A DNA stretch of 64,000 nt from JBHOQS01 sp042408875. Lineage in GTDB: Bacteria > Chloroflexota > UBA11872 > JBHOQS01. Shown here one piece after another: positions 17,172 to 25,963 of the stretch (position 1 is the stretch's first letter; the number at the start of each line of letters is the position of its first letter). The notes beneath the pieces are model-generated. The model searched no databases and was not told where the DNA came from. It saw nothing but the letters and a program-made list of their open reading frames with translations. Both the position numbers and the translations under genes were made by a program. The stretch covers positions 1 to 64,000 of the forward strand of contig JBHOQS010000021.1 of NCBI GenBank assembly GCA_042408875.1, in the 5' to 3' direction.

Positions 17172-17705
17172 TCATCCCTCACCTTCCCTGGAACTCGGGC
17201 TGCTGGATGGCGCGCGCTCCACCACGACCAGGGGGGCGCCAGCGGCCACGGTCTGGCGGGGCTCGACCTTGATCGCGGTGACGACACCCTCGATCGGTGC
17301 AGTGAGGGCGGTTTCCATCTTCATTGCTTCGAGGATCACCACGGGCTCGCCCGAGCGCACGTGCCGCCCCACCTCTGCCGGCACGGCGACGATTACGCCC
17401 GGCATCGGCGCCCGTACCTCTGCCCGGTCTGGCCCGGCACTGCGAGCGCTACGGGCAGCCAGGGGGTCGGCCAGCCGCACCTCGAACGTCTCACCGCCCA
17501 GGCGTACCCGAACAGAGTCGCCGCGCCGCTCGACCACCAGCTCATACGAGCGCCCCTCTACCAGGAGGCTGTAGATGGCGCGCCCGTCCACGCACAGCGC
17601 ATCGACCACGACAGGCTGTCCATCGACGCGCAGCGACAGCGTGCCGCCCTGCTCGCGCACGTCAATCTCGAAGGAGTGACCGGAGACTGTGGCGAGGTAA
17701 CGCAT
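17172..17705 (-). CDS. Biotin carboxyl carrier subunit of an acyl-CoA carboxylase
   Basis: Protein of 177 residues. The N-terminal half is beta-rich (bridging domain like that of propionyl-CoA carboxylase alpha), and the C-terminal half is a biotinyl domain with EAMKMET, biotinylated at Lys129, preceded by APMPGVIVAVPAEVG. It carries CO2 from the biotin carboxylase (six bases upstream) to the carboxyltransferase (two genes upstream). In many bacteria biotin carboxylase and carrier are fused; here they are separate genes. Confidence 0.92.
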   Translation of the reverse strand: MRYLATVSGHSFEIDVREQGGTLSLRVDGQPVVVDALCVDGRAIYSLLVEGRSYELVVERRGDSVRVRLGGETFEVRLADPLAARSARSAGPDRAEVRAPMPGVIVAVPAEVGRHVRSGEPVVILEAMKMETALTAPIEGVVTAIKVEPRQTVAAGAPLVVVERAPSSSPSSREGEG

Positions 17706-17711
17706 GGGTGC

Positions 17712-19229
17712 TTACCTGCCCTCCATCGCCTCAATGCGCCCAACGAGCTTCCACCGGCTGCCGGCCTGGAGTGCACCATTTGGCATCCCACCTGACACCG
17801 GAGCGCGCCGCCGCGCTGCCAGTGCAGCGCCCACGACGGCAAGCCTAGCTGCCTGGTAATCGATCTCCCGGGCGCGTTGCTCGAGGTAGGGCAGCCACTC
17901 GCGCTCGATGAACGTGGTACTGAGCCGGCCGGCCAGGAATGCCGCGTTGCGCACGGCGAAGCGGTGGAACGGCAGCGTCGTGCTGACGCCAGCGATGAGG
18001 TACTCGTCCAGAGCACGACGCAGCCGCGCCAGCGCCTCGGCGCGGTCCTCGCCCCAGCAGATCAGCTTGGCCAGCAGGGGATCGTAGTAGACTGGCACGT
18101 CCATGCCGGAGAAGCACGCGCTATCCACCCGCACGCCCGGGCCAGCCGGCTCGCGCAGCGCCTCGATCGTACCGGTGCTCGGCACAAAGCCGTTGAGCGG
18201 GTCCTCCGCGTAGATGCGCGCCTCGATCGCTGCGCCGCGCAGCACGACGTCCTCCTGGCGGATCCCCAGCGGCTCGCCGGCGGCAATGCGAAGCTGCCAC
18301 TTGACGATATCGACGCCGGTGACCATCTCGGTCACCGGATGTTCGACCTGGAGCCGGGCGTTCATCTCCAGGAAGTAGAAGCGGCCCGCGCTATCAAGCA
18401 GAAACTCCACCGTGCCCGCGCTGGTATACCCGGCCAGGCGCGCCACCGTGACGGCGGCGTCGCACAGGGCACGGCGTAGCTCCGGCGTGACTGCGGGGGA
18501 GGGCGCCTCTTCGATGACCTTCTGATGGCGGCGCTGCACCGAGCACTCCCGTTCGCCCAGGGCCACCACCCGGCCGTGCAGGTCGGCCAGGATCTGCACC
18601 TCGACGTGGCGTGGCTCGGCGATCGCTTTTTCAATATAGAGAGTCGGATCTCCAAAGGCCGAGCGGGCCTCGCCCTGGGCAGTGTGCCACACTAGGGGGA
18701 GCTCGTCAGGGCCTTGCACCAGGCGCATGCCCTTGCCCCCGCCGCCGCCCGCGGCCTTGAGCATCACCGGGTATCCCAGCTCGGCGGCCAGCCGTTGAGC
18801 GGCAGCGACATCGGGCACCGGCTCCAGCGCGCCCGGCGCAATCGGTACGCCTGCTGCTGCGGCGGCCCGCCGCGCCGCCAGCTTGTCGCCGAGCTGCGCC
18901 TGCGCCTGCGGCCCCGGCCCTACGAAGATCAGCCCAGCCTCCAGGCACGCCTGCGAGAAGCGTGGCTGCTCGGACAGAAAGCCGTAGCCCGGATGCACCG
19001 CATCCACGCCGGAGCGCCGCGCCACGTCAAGGATCGCTGCGATATTCAGGTAGCTCTCCGAGGCAGGCGCCGGGCCGATGCAATACGCCTCGTCCGCCAG
19101 GCGCACGTGCAGCGCGCTGCGGTCTACCTCGCTGAACACCGCCACAGTGGCGATGCCTAGCTCGCGGCACGCCCTGATGACGCGTACCGCGATTTCCCCA
19201 CGGTTGGCGATGAGGACCTTCTTCAGCAT
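17712..19229 (-). CDS. accC: Biotin carboxylase subunit of an acyl-CoA carboxylase
   Basis: ATP-grasp enzyme of 505 residues: biotin carboxylase N-domain (MLKKVLIANRGEIAVRVIRA), glycine-rich lid AAGGGGGKGMRLV, catalytic residues in FLEMNARLQVEHPVTEMVTG, and C-domain with RIYAEDPLNGFVPSTG. It uses ATP and bicarbonate to carboxylate biotin on the neighbouring carrier. Context (propionyl-CoA carboxyltransferase upstream, mutase downstream) argues for propionyl-CoA carboxylase; it may also serve acetyl-CoA carboxylase. Confidence 0.95.
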   Translation of the reverse strand: MLKKVLIANRGEIAVRVIRACRELGIATVAVFSEVDRSALHVRLADEAYCIGPAPASESYLNIAAILDVARRSGVDAVHPGYGFLSEQPRFSQACLEAGLIFVGPGPQAQAQLGDKLAARRAAAAAGVPIAPGALEPVPDVAAAQRLAAELGYPVMLKAAGGGGGKGMRLVQGPDELPLVWHTAQGEARSAFGDPTLYIEKAIAEPRHVEVQILADLHGRVVALGERECSVQRRHQKVIEEAPSPAVTPELRRALCDAAVTVARLAGYTSAGTVEFLLDSAGRFYFLEMNARLQVEHPVTEMVTGVDIVKWQLRIAAGEPLGIRQEDVVLRGAAIEARIYAEDPLNGFVPSTGTIEALREPAGPGVRVDSACFSGMDVPVYYDPLLAKLICWGEDRAEALARLRRALDEYLIAGVSTTLPFHRFAVRNAAFLAGRLSTTFIEREWLPYLEQRAREIDYQAARLAVVGAALAARRRAPVSGGMPNGALQAGSRWKLVGRIEAMEGR

Positions 19230-19386
19230 AGTAAGATCACGGTAAGATCACGTTACGTCGTACTATGTACTACGTACTGCGTAACAAGTAACAAGATTAT
19301 CTAAAGGCAGTGGATGCGCAGAAATCTTGCGCTACGTCTACGTGCGCCAATTACCCAGTAGCGCAGTACGCAGTACATACTCCGTG
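19230..19386. repeat. Carboxyltransferase-accC gap with direct and inverted repeats
   Basis: GTAAGATCACG occurs twice in tandem (about 19231-19252), and GTTACG at 19252-19257 pairs with CGTAAC at 19280-19285 as part of an imperfect stem containing TACTACGTACTG. The words resemble those at 13.04-13.17 kb. On the minus strand the structure lies in the leader of accC. Confidence 0.5.
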
Positions 19387-21021
19387 TCACAGTGGAATGT
19401 TGCCATGCTTCTTCGGGGGGTTCTTGTCGCGCTTGTTTTGCAGCATCTCCAGCGCAGCGATGAGCTTGGGGCGCGTCTGGCTCGGCTCGATCACATCGTC
19501 CACGTAGCCTCGCGCGGCCGCCACATACGGGTTAGCGAACTTCCGCCGGTACTCCTGGATGAGCCGCTGCCGCGCTGCCTCCGGGTCTGCGGCTCGCTCG
19601 ATCTCATCGCGGAAGATGATATTGACCGCGCCTTCCGGACCCATCACCGCGATCTCAGCTGTGGGCCAGGCGAAGTTGATATCGCCGCGCACGTGCTTGG
19701 AGCTCATCACATCGTAGGCGCCACCGTACGCTTTGCGCGTGATCACTGCCAGCTTCGGCACCGTGGCTTCGCAGTAGGCGTATAGCAGCTTGGCGCCGTG
19801 ACGGATGATCCCGCCATGCTCCTGGTCCACGCCCGGTAAAAAGCCGGGCACGTCCACGAAGGTGACCAGCGGGATATTGAAGCAATCGCAGAAGCGCACG
19901 AAGCGGGCGGCTTTCACGCTGGAGTTGATGTCCAGCACACCGGCCAGCACCGCTGGCTGCTGCGCCACGATGCCGACCGGCCGGCCATTCAGCCGCGCAA
20001 AGCCAGTGATGATGTTCCGGGCGAAGCGCTCGTGCACCTCGAAGAAGTCGCCGTGATCCACCACCAGCCGGATGATCTCTTTCATATCATAGGCTTTGGT
20101 GGGCTGGTCGGGGATGATGCTGTCTAGCGCCGGCTCGACGCGGTCGGGCGGGTCGTCGCAGGGGACTACCGGCGGGTCTTCCAGATTATTCGACGGCAGG
20201 AAGGACAGCAGTCGGCGGATCTGCGCCAGACAGCTCTCCTCGTTAGGCGCCACGAAATGGGCGATGCCGCTCTTTTCGGCGTGCACGTCTGCGCCGCCGA
20301 GCTGCTCGAAGGTCACTTCCTCGCCGGTAACCGCCTTGATCACGTTCGGGCCGGTGACGAACATATAGCTGGTGTGCTCGACCATGAAGATAAAGTCGGT
20401 GATGGCGGGGGAGTAGACCGCACCACCAGCGCAAGGGCCCATAATCGCCGAGATCTGTGGCACGACACCGGACGCCAACGTATTGCGCAGGAAGATCTCA
20501 GCATAGCCGGCCAGGCTGGCCACCCCTTCCTGGATACGTGCGCCGCCGGAGTCGTTCAGACCGATGATCGGCGCTCCGTTCTTGAGCGCCAGGTCCATCA
20601 CCTTGCAGATCTTCTCGGCGTAGGCCTCTGAGAGCGAGCCACCGAAGACGGTGAAGTCCTGCGAGAAGACGTACACCAGCCGCCCGTCGATACGTCCCCA
20701 GCCTGTCACCACACCGTCGCCCAGATATTTCTGCTCGGCCAGCCCGAAATCGGGCGTGCGGTGGGTGACGAGCATATCGAGCTCATGGAACGACCCCTCG
20801 TCCAGGAGGAGGTCGAGCCGCTCGCGGGCAGTCAGCTTGCCGCGCGCATGCTGCTGGGCGATACGCTTCTCGCCGCCGCCCAGCAGCGCCTGCGCCTTGA
20901 GCGCGCGCAGCGCCTCGAGCTTCTCACGAGTCGTGGGCTCGCGAAGGGGCCCGTTCGCGGTGCCTTCCCCAGCGCGGGGCGGGAGGCTCTGCGCCGGTTC
21001 TGCCTGGTGCTGTGCCGTCAT
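19387..21021 (-). CDS. pccB: Propionyl-CoA carboxylase carboxyltransferase (beta) subunit
   Basis: Protein of 544 residues with two crotonase-like domains. N-domain: GKLTARERLDLLLDEGSFHE, VFSQDFTVFGGSLSE and the acyl-CoA oxyanion loop NDSGGARIQEGV, plus GPCAGGAVYSPA. C-domain: RNIITGFARLNGRPVGIVA, FVDVPGFLPGVDQEHGGIIRHGAKLLYA and AYGGAYDVMSSKH. It moves the carboxyl group from biotin to propionyl-CoA to give methylmalonyl-CoA. First gene of the seven-gene propionyl-CoA to succinyl-CoA module on the minus strand. Confidence 0.95.
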   Translation of the reverse strand: MTAQHQAEPAQSLPPRAGEGTANGPLREPTTREKLEALRALKAQALLGGGEKRIAQQHARGKLTARERLDLLLDEGSFHELDMLVTHRTPDFGLAEQKYLGDGVVTGWGRIDGRLVYVFSQDFTVFGGSLSEAYAEKICKVMDLALKNGAPIIGLNDSGGARIQEGVASLAGYAEIFLRNTLASGVVPQISAIMGPCAGGAVYSPAITDFIFMVEHTSYMFVTGPNVIKAVTGEEVTFEQLGGADVHAEKSGIAHFVAPNEESCLAQIRRLLSFLPSNNLEDPPVVPCDDPPDRVEPALDSIIPDQPTKAYDMKEIIRLVVDHGDFFEVHERFARNIITGFARLNGRPVGIVAQQPAVLAGVLDINSSVKAARFVRFCDCFNIPLVTFVDVPGFLPGVDQEHGGIIRHGAKLLYAYCEATVPKLAVITRKAYGGAYDVMSSKHVRGDINFAWPTAEIAVMGPEGAVNIIFRDEIERAADPEAARQRLIQEYRRKFANPYVAAARGYVDDVIEPSQTRPKLIAALEMLQNKRDKNPPKKHGNIPL

Positions 21022-21200
21022 GTTCTCCTGCCGTGGCCGGATGCGAGCGCTGCTCCTGCGCTTCTGTACTCAAACACTAGCGAGAAAACACCGTGCGCGT
21101 CAAACCGGTGCGCGGCGGCCGCTCATCCGGCGCACAAACACCTGGAGCGACACAGGAGTGCAAGGGGAGGCTTCTGTGCCTCCCCTTAAACTGTACCCAT

Positions 21201-21217
21201 CTCCCACACTGTGGGAG
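21201..21217. repeat. Dispersed palindromic repeat unit
   Basis: CTCCCACA and TGTGGGAG form an 8-bp stem around a single base, followed by GAGGAGGTCAAGGGTGAGGG. It separates two minus-strand genes and resembles the G-rich hairpins at 7.2-7.56 kb. Confidence 0.5.
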
Positions 21218-21237
21218 AGGAGGTCAAGGGTGAGGGC

Positions 21238-22350
21238 TCACTCCTCTCTGAAATCGGGCACAGGCAACGGTATCCCGCCACGGGCGATCGATTCCTCGGA
21301 GATCAGGCCGGGCACGGTGAAATCCAGGGCACGATAGACGTCGATCGGGGGTGGCGTGCCCTGGATGATGCTCTGCACGAAGTCGCGGACGATGAAGTAA
21401 TCGCCGCCTCCGTGGCCGGCGCGCAGTGCCTCAGCCGGCGGGTTCCGCCACATCTCCGGCAGGAACTCAGCCTCGAACTCCCACAGCGACCGCCATTCGT
21501 GCGGATCGTCGCAGTAGTCCGCCAGCCACACCTTATGCGCCTCGCCCCGTGCGCGGGGCGCCTCGTACGCGCCCTTCGTGCCTTGCAGGGCGTAATAAGC
21601 CATCAAATGCGGCCGCGGCGATAGCATATCCAGCCTGATCTTGACCAGCCCGCCCGATTCGGTCTGGCACAGCATCAATGTGGTGTCATCGTGGCCCCAT
21701 TTCGGCTCAGTGCGCATACCCGTGCCGAAGCAGCTCACCGTCACCGCGCGCTCGTTGAACCACTGCAGGATCGGGCCCAGGCTATGTGTGCCGTACGTGC
21801 AGCCGCGCTTCCCCACCTGCCAGACCGTACGCCAGGTCGGATTGCCCTGCCTGTCTACATGCAGGTCCCGCACATTGTGGATGTACGCTCCCTCAGCGTA
21901 GTAAAGCTCGCCGAAGAGGCCGTGCTCGACCATGCTTTTGACCAGCACATTGGCCTTCATGTAGCAGTAGTTTTCGGCCATCATGTAGGTGGCGCGGCTA
22001 GCGCGCGCGGCTCGCACGAGCTCACGGCACTGCTCGAGCGACACGGCGGCTGTCACCTCGCTGAGCACGTGGATGTGGCGTTGCAGCGCGGCGACAGCCT
22101 GCGGCACATGAAGATGCATCGGCGTGCCGAGCACGACGACATCCGGCTGCCCGCGCTCGAGCAGCTCCTCGTACTCGACATAGCGTTCCGGGATCCCGTA
22201 CCGTTCTGCCAGCGTGTCCAGTAGCTCACGGTCAAGCTCGCACAGGGCGGTGATCCGAGCCTGGGGCACGGAGCGAAATCCGGCGACAAAGGCGCAGGCG
22301 CGCCTGCCGACGAGACCGACCTTCAACTGTGCCGGGGATATGCCTGCCAT
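21238..22350 (-). CDS. Gfo/Idh/MocA-family oxidoreductase
   Basis: NAD(P)-dependent dehydrogenase-like protein of 370 residues. The N-terminal Rossmann fold starts KVGLVGRRACAFVAGFRSV and continues through VVVLGTPMHLHVPQAVAAL and VLSEVTAAVSLEQCRELV, the family's EKP-type motif being replaced by SEVTAA. The C-domain holds YMMAENYCYM and GTHSLGPILQWF with a likely catalytic His. The lysine usual in EKP is absent, so catalysis may differ. Substrate is unknown, probably a sugar or inositol derivative. ATG 22350 is preceded by GGTGAGGAGC. Divergent from the S9 peptidase gene, with a long dyad in the shared control region. Confidence 0.88.
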   Translation of the reverse strand: MAGISPAQLKVGLVGRRACAFVAGFRSVPQARITALCELDRELLDTLAERYGIPERYVEYEELLERGQPDVVVLGTPMHLHVPQAVAALQRHIHVLSEVTAAVSLEQCRELVRAARASRATYMMAENYCYMKANVLVKSMVEHGLFGELYYAEGAYIHNVRDLHVDRQGNPTWRTVWQVGKRGCTYGTHSLGPILQWFNERAVTVSCFGTGMRTEPKWGHDDTTLMLCQTESGGLVKIRLDMLSPRPHLMAYYALQGTKGAYEAPRARGEAHKVWLADYCDDPHEWRSLWEFEAEFLPEMWRNPPAEALRAGHGGGDYFIVRDFVQSIIQGTPPPIDVYRALDFTVPGLISEESIARGGIPLPVPDFREE

Positions 22351-22370
22351 GCTCCTCACCCTCGCGGAGA

Positions 22371-22424
22371 CTGGCAATGGATTTGGAGAACAGACGAATC
22401 CGTTCCCCCAAAATCCGTTGCCAG
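22371..22424. promoter_or_regulatory. Long imperfect inverted repeat between divergent genes
   Basis: The left arm (22371-22391, CTGGCAATGGATTTGGAGAAC) and right arm (22402-22424) are near-perfect reverse complements, sharing CTGGCAA-GGATTT and ending in GAAC/GTTC, with a ten-base loop. On the minus strand a consensus TTGACA (22435-22440) lies just outside the dyad, so the arms would cover the -10 and start of the oxidoreductase gene, as expected for a repressor operator or a leader hairpin. Confidence 0.6.
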
Positions 22425-22536
22425 CTTGTTCGCCTGTCAACGTCCCACTGGTTCTGCCCCCAGGTGCGTAGTATACTCGGCTTTGTACACAGATTGGTCC
22501 AGGAGCCTCGCCTGGCCTGGCGCAGGGAGGGCACTG

Positions 22537-24444
22537 ATGGCCGCGATGACGGGCGCGCATGGTTTAGTACAGACAGGCCTGCCTCCGCTGATCCCGCGAG
22601 AGATGCTCTTCGGGAATCCGGAACGGGCAAACCCGCAGCTCTCGCCAGATGGCACGTACCTGGCCTATCTGGCACCTGACGAGCGCAACGTGCTACAGGT
22701 GTGGCTGCGCACGGTGGGGCAACAGGACGACCGCGTGCTGACGGCCGATAAGAAGCGCGGCATTCGCATGTATTTCTGGACCTATGATGGCGAGCAGTTG
22801 ATCTACATGCAGGACTCCGACGGTGACGAGAACTTCCACCTGTACACTGTCAACATCCGCTCCAACATCATACGCGACATCACGCCCTTCCAGGGCATCC
22901 AGGCACGTCTGGTCGCCCGCGACCCCAGGTTCCCCGATGAAGTGCTGGTAGGGTTAAACCTGGCCGACCGGCGCAAGCATGATGTCTATCGCGTCAATTT
23001 GAAGAATGGCGCTATCGAGTTCGACACCGAGAACCCCGGGAATGTCATCGGCTGGACTACCGATGCGCAGTTCCAGGTGCGCGCTGCCATGGCCGGCACA
23101 CCGGACGGCGGTATCGATCTCCTGGTGCGTGATGCTGCCGGCCAGCCCTGGAGAACGCTACGCCACTGGGGGCCTGAGGACGAAGGCTATGCGGTGGGCT
23201 TCTCTGAAGACGGACGCACCCTCTACGTCGTTGGCAGCCACGATGCCAATGCCGCACGCCTGCTGGCCCTCGATCTCGCCACCGGTGGCGAGACCGTGCT
23301 GGCCGAGGATCCTCAGTACGACGTCAGCAGCGTGGTCGTGCATCCGATCAGGCGAGTGATCCAGGCAGCCGCCTTCTACCGAGCCAGGCTCGAATGGGAA
23401 GTGCTCGACCAGAGCATCGCTGCAGATTTCGCGGCGATCGCCCGGATCCGCACTGGGCAGTTCTGGCTCAGCAGCCGCGATCTCGAGGATAGGCGCTGGC
23501 TCGTCTCCTTTGAGACGGACGACGGGCCGGTGTACTACTACGTCTACGATCGTGCCTCCAAAGCGGCCACGCTGCTCTTCAGCGACCGGCCGAAGTTAGA
23601 AGGCCTGCCGCTAGCGCCGATGCAGCCGATCTCTTTCCAGTCACGCGATGGGTTCACCATCCACGGCTACCTGACCACGCCGGTTGGCATCCCGGCGCGC
23701 AACCTCCCGGCGGTGCTGTTAGTCCACGGCGGCCCGTGGGGGCGCGACACCTGGGGCTTTCGGCCAGAGGTGCAGTGGCTGGCAAATCGCGGCTATGTGG
23801 TGCTCCAAGTAAACTTCCGCGGCTCGGCCGGATACGGCAAACGGTTCCTCAACGCTGGAGACCGCGAATGGGGCGGCAAGATGCACGACGATCTGATCGA
23901 CGCGGTCAACTGGATCGTGCAGCAGGGTGTCGCCGACCCACGCCGCATCGCCATCATGGGCGGCTCCTACGGCGGGTATGCCACTCTCGTGGGCCTCGCC
24001 TTCACGCCCGACGTCTTTGCCGCCGGGGTGGACCTGGTCGGCCCGAGCAATCTGGTCACGCTGCTCAGGAGCATCCCGCCCTACTGGACGCCTATGAAGG
24101 CGCGGCTGCTCCATCGAGTAGGCGATCCGGAGAAGGACGAGGAGTTCCTGAAGTCGCGTTCGCCCTTGTTCTTCGCGGACCGCATCACGGCGCCACTCCT
24201 CATCGGCCAGGGCGCCAATGATCCGCGCGTCCCGCAGGCCGAGAGCGATCAGATCGTGGAGGCGATGCGGCAGAACGGCAAGCCGGTGGAGTACCTCGTC
24301 TACACCGACGAAGGCCACGGCCTGGCGCGCCCGGAGAACCGGCTCCACTTCCACGCCAGGGCCGAGGAGTTTCTTGCCAGGTACCTGGGCGGGCGGTGCG
24401 AGCCGGTCGGAGACATCCAGGGCCACTCAGCCGTGGAGCGATAA
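22537..24444 (+). CDS. S9-family (prolyl oligopeptidase-like) serine peptidase
   Basis: Protein of 635 residues: an N-terminal beta-propeller-like region with WD40-like strands (NPQLSPDGTYLAYLAPDE, FWTYDGEQLIYMQD) and a C-terminal alpha/beta hydrolase. Catalytic triad: Ser477 in GGSYGGY, Asp562 in GANDPRVP and His594 in DEGHGL; the oxyanion region is VHGGPWGRDTWGF. No signal peptide is seen, so it probably trims peptides in the cytoplasm. ATG 22537 follows GGGAGGGCACTG; TATACT at 22472-22477 may be the -10. The next gene starts five bases after its stop. Confidence 0.93.
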   Translation: MAAMTGAHGLVQTGLPPLIPREMLFGNPERANPQLSPDGTYLAYLAPDERNVLQVWLRTVGQQDDRVLTADKKRGIRMYFWTYDGEQLIYMQDSDGDENFHLYTVNIRSNIIRDITPFQGIQARLVARDPRFPDEVLVGLNLADRRKHDVYRVNLKNGAIEFDTENPGNVIGWTTDAQFQVRAAMAGTPDGGIDLLVRDAAGQPWRTLRHWGPEDEGYAVGFSEDGRTLYVVGSHDANAARLLALDLATGGETVLAEDPQYDVSSVVVHPIRRVIQAAAFYRARLEWEVLDQSIAADFAAIARIRTGQFWLSSRDLEDRRWLVSFETDDGPVYYYVYDRASKAATLLFSDRPKLEGLPLAPMQPISFQSRDGFTIHGYLTTPVGIPARNLPAVLLVHGGPWGRDTWGFRPEVQWLANRGYVVLQVNFRGSAGYGKRFLNAGDREWGGKMHDDLIDAVNWIVQQGVADPRRIAIMGGSYGGYATLVGLAFTPDVFAAGVDLVGPSNLVTLLRSIPPYWTPMKARLLHRVGDPEKDEEFLKSRSPLFFADRITAPLLIGQGANDPRVPQAESDQIVEAMRQNGKPVEYLVYTDEGHGLARPENRLHFHARAEEFLARYLGGRCEPVGDIQGHSAVER

Positions 24445-24449
24445 GCGAC

Positions 24450-25829
24450 ATGAACGCTTCGCGTCAGTATGACCTTGACCTGCTCCGCCGCGTCATCCTG
24501 GATTTCCGGCAGATGCAGACCTTCGCCGCTGACCCGTTCATTATCACCCGCGGTGAGGGTGTCTATCTCTGGGATGACCGCGGCCGCCGCTACTTCGACG
24601 GGCTCTCCGGCGTCTTCGTAACGAGCCTGGGACACGGCAACCGGCGGGTGATCGCGGCGATAACTGCCCAGCTCGAACAGCTCGCCTTTGCGCCGCCCCT
24701 CCACGGCACCACCCCGGCGGCGCTGGAGTTCGCCCAGGCGCTCCTGGAGTTCGCTCCGGCGCCCTTTCGCCGCGGTGCGGTCAAGCTGCTCTCGGGCGGC
24801 TCGGAGGCGACCGAGGCAGCGATGAAGCTGGCGCGGCAGTATCACGTGCAGAGCGGCCATCCGCGCAAGTACAAGATCATCGCCCGCTACGGCAGCTACC
24901 ATGGTGCGACGATGGGTGCGCTGTCGGCGTCGGGTGGCTGGGAGCGCAAGAGCGTGTTCGAGCCGCTGGCGGCGGGCTTCCTGCATGTGCATCCACCGGA
25001 CTGCCGCGCCTGCCCCTTTGGGCATTCCCTCGACGCCTGCCGCGCCAGGCCCGAGGCGCTCTTCACCTGTGCGCGGCTGGTCGAGCGCACGATCGAGGCG
25101 GAGGACCCGGAGACCGTGGCGGCGGTGATTATGGAGCCCGTGTCGGTGTCGTCGGCCGGCTTCACGATGCCGCCGCCGGAGTTCTTCCGTCTGCTGCGCG
25201 AGGCATGCGACCGGCACAACGTGCTGCTCATCTTCGATGAGATCATCACCGGCTTCGGCCGCCTAGGCACACGCTTCGGCGCTGACTACTACAGTGTGGC
25301 GCCGGACCTGCTCTGCTGTGGCAAGGGGCTCTCCGGGGGCTATGCCCCGCTGGCGGCGGTGCTGGTGCAGCCCCGCGTCTACGACGCCTTCCTGGGCACG
25401 CCGGAAGAGCGCCGCGAGTTCCACCACGGGCATACGTACGGGGGGAACCCCGTAGCTGCGGCGGCCGGACTGGCTGCGCTGCGAGAGCTCCAGGAACGCT
25501 GTCTGGTCGAGCATGTCGCTGCTCTGGCGCCGCACCTCACAGCCAGGCTCCAGCAGTTCGCCGCGCGCTTTCCAGGCGTGAGGAACGTGCGCGGCGCCGG
25601 ATTTCTCCAAGGCTTCGACCTCGACCCCGCCGTCTGCGGGCCGCGCCCCGGGGCCCGCTTTGAGAGCCTGGCACGCCAGCGCGGGCTGCTGGCCCGCTGC
25701 GGCCGTGACTTTGTCGTCTTCGCTCCTCCTCTGGTGACCACACGCGCCGAGCTCGATGCCATGCTCGACATCGCTGAGGCGTGCCTGGACGAGCTGCACC
25801 ATAAAGCCGCTGGAAGCTCCTCATCGTAG
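24450..25829 (+). CDS. Class III (omega) PLP-dependent aminotransferase
   Basis: Protein of 459 residues. GVYLWDDRGRRYFDGLSG starts the fold; SGGSEATEAAMKLARQYH binds the phosphate, YGSYHGATMGAL stacks on PLP, IFDEIITGFGRLG contains the PLP-contacting Asp, and CCGKGLSGGYAPLAAV carries the Schiff-base lysine. A cysteine-bearing insertion (CRACPFGHSLDAC) may bind metal or be structural. Family members act on amino donors at non-alpha positions (beta-alanine, GABA, diamines, DAPA); specificity is not readable. Five bases separate it from the peptidase stop, so the pair is an operon, possibly for peptide or amino-acid catabolism. Confidence 0.92.
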   Translation: MNASRQYDLDLLRRVILDFRQMQTFAADPFIITRGEGVYLWDDRGRRYFDGLSGVFVTSLGHGNRRVIAAITAQLEQLAFAPPLHGTTPAALEFAQALLEFAPAPFRRGAVKLLSGGSEATEAAMKLARQYHVQSGHPRKYKIIARYGSYHGATMGALSASGGWERKSVFEPLAAGFLHVHPPDCRACPFGHSLDACRARPEALFTCARLVERTIEAEDPETVAAVIMEPVSVSSAGFTMPPPEFFRLLREACDRHNVLLIFDEIITGFGRLGTRFGADYYSVAPDLLCCGKGLSGGYAPLAAVLVQPRVYDAFLGTPEERREFHHGHTYGGNPVAAAAGLAALRELQERCLVEHVAALAPHLTARLQQFAARFPGVRNVRGAGFLQGFDLDPAVCGPRPGARFESLARQRGLLARCGRDFVVFAPPLVTTRAELDAMLDIAEACLDELHHKAAGSSSS

Positions 25830-25963
25830 CCAGAAAGTCATGCTCCGCCAGTTTACTGGACCGCTCTGCCTTATCCCTCACGGCACTGTGCCGATACTTA
25901 TTCCTGGCACAACGCCGACCTGGGGTACGCATCTTACGCCGGGCTAGGGCGGGAGAGGAAGTG

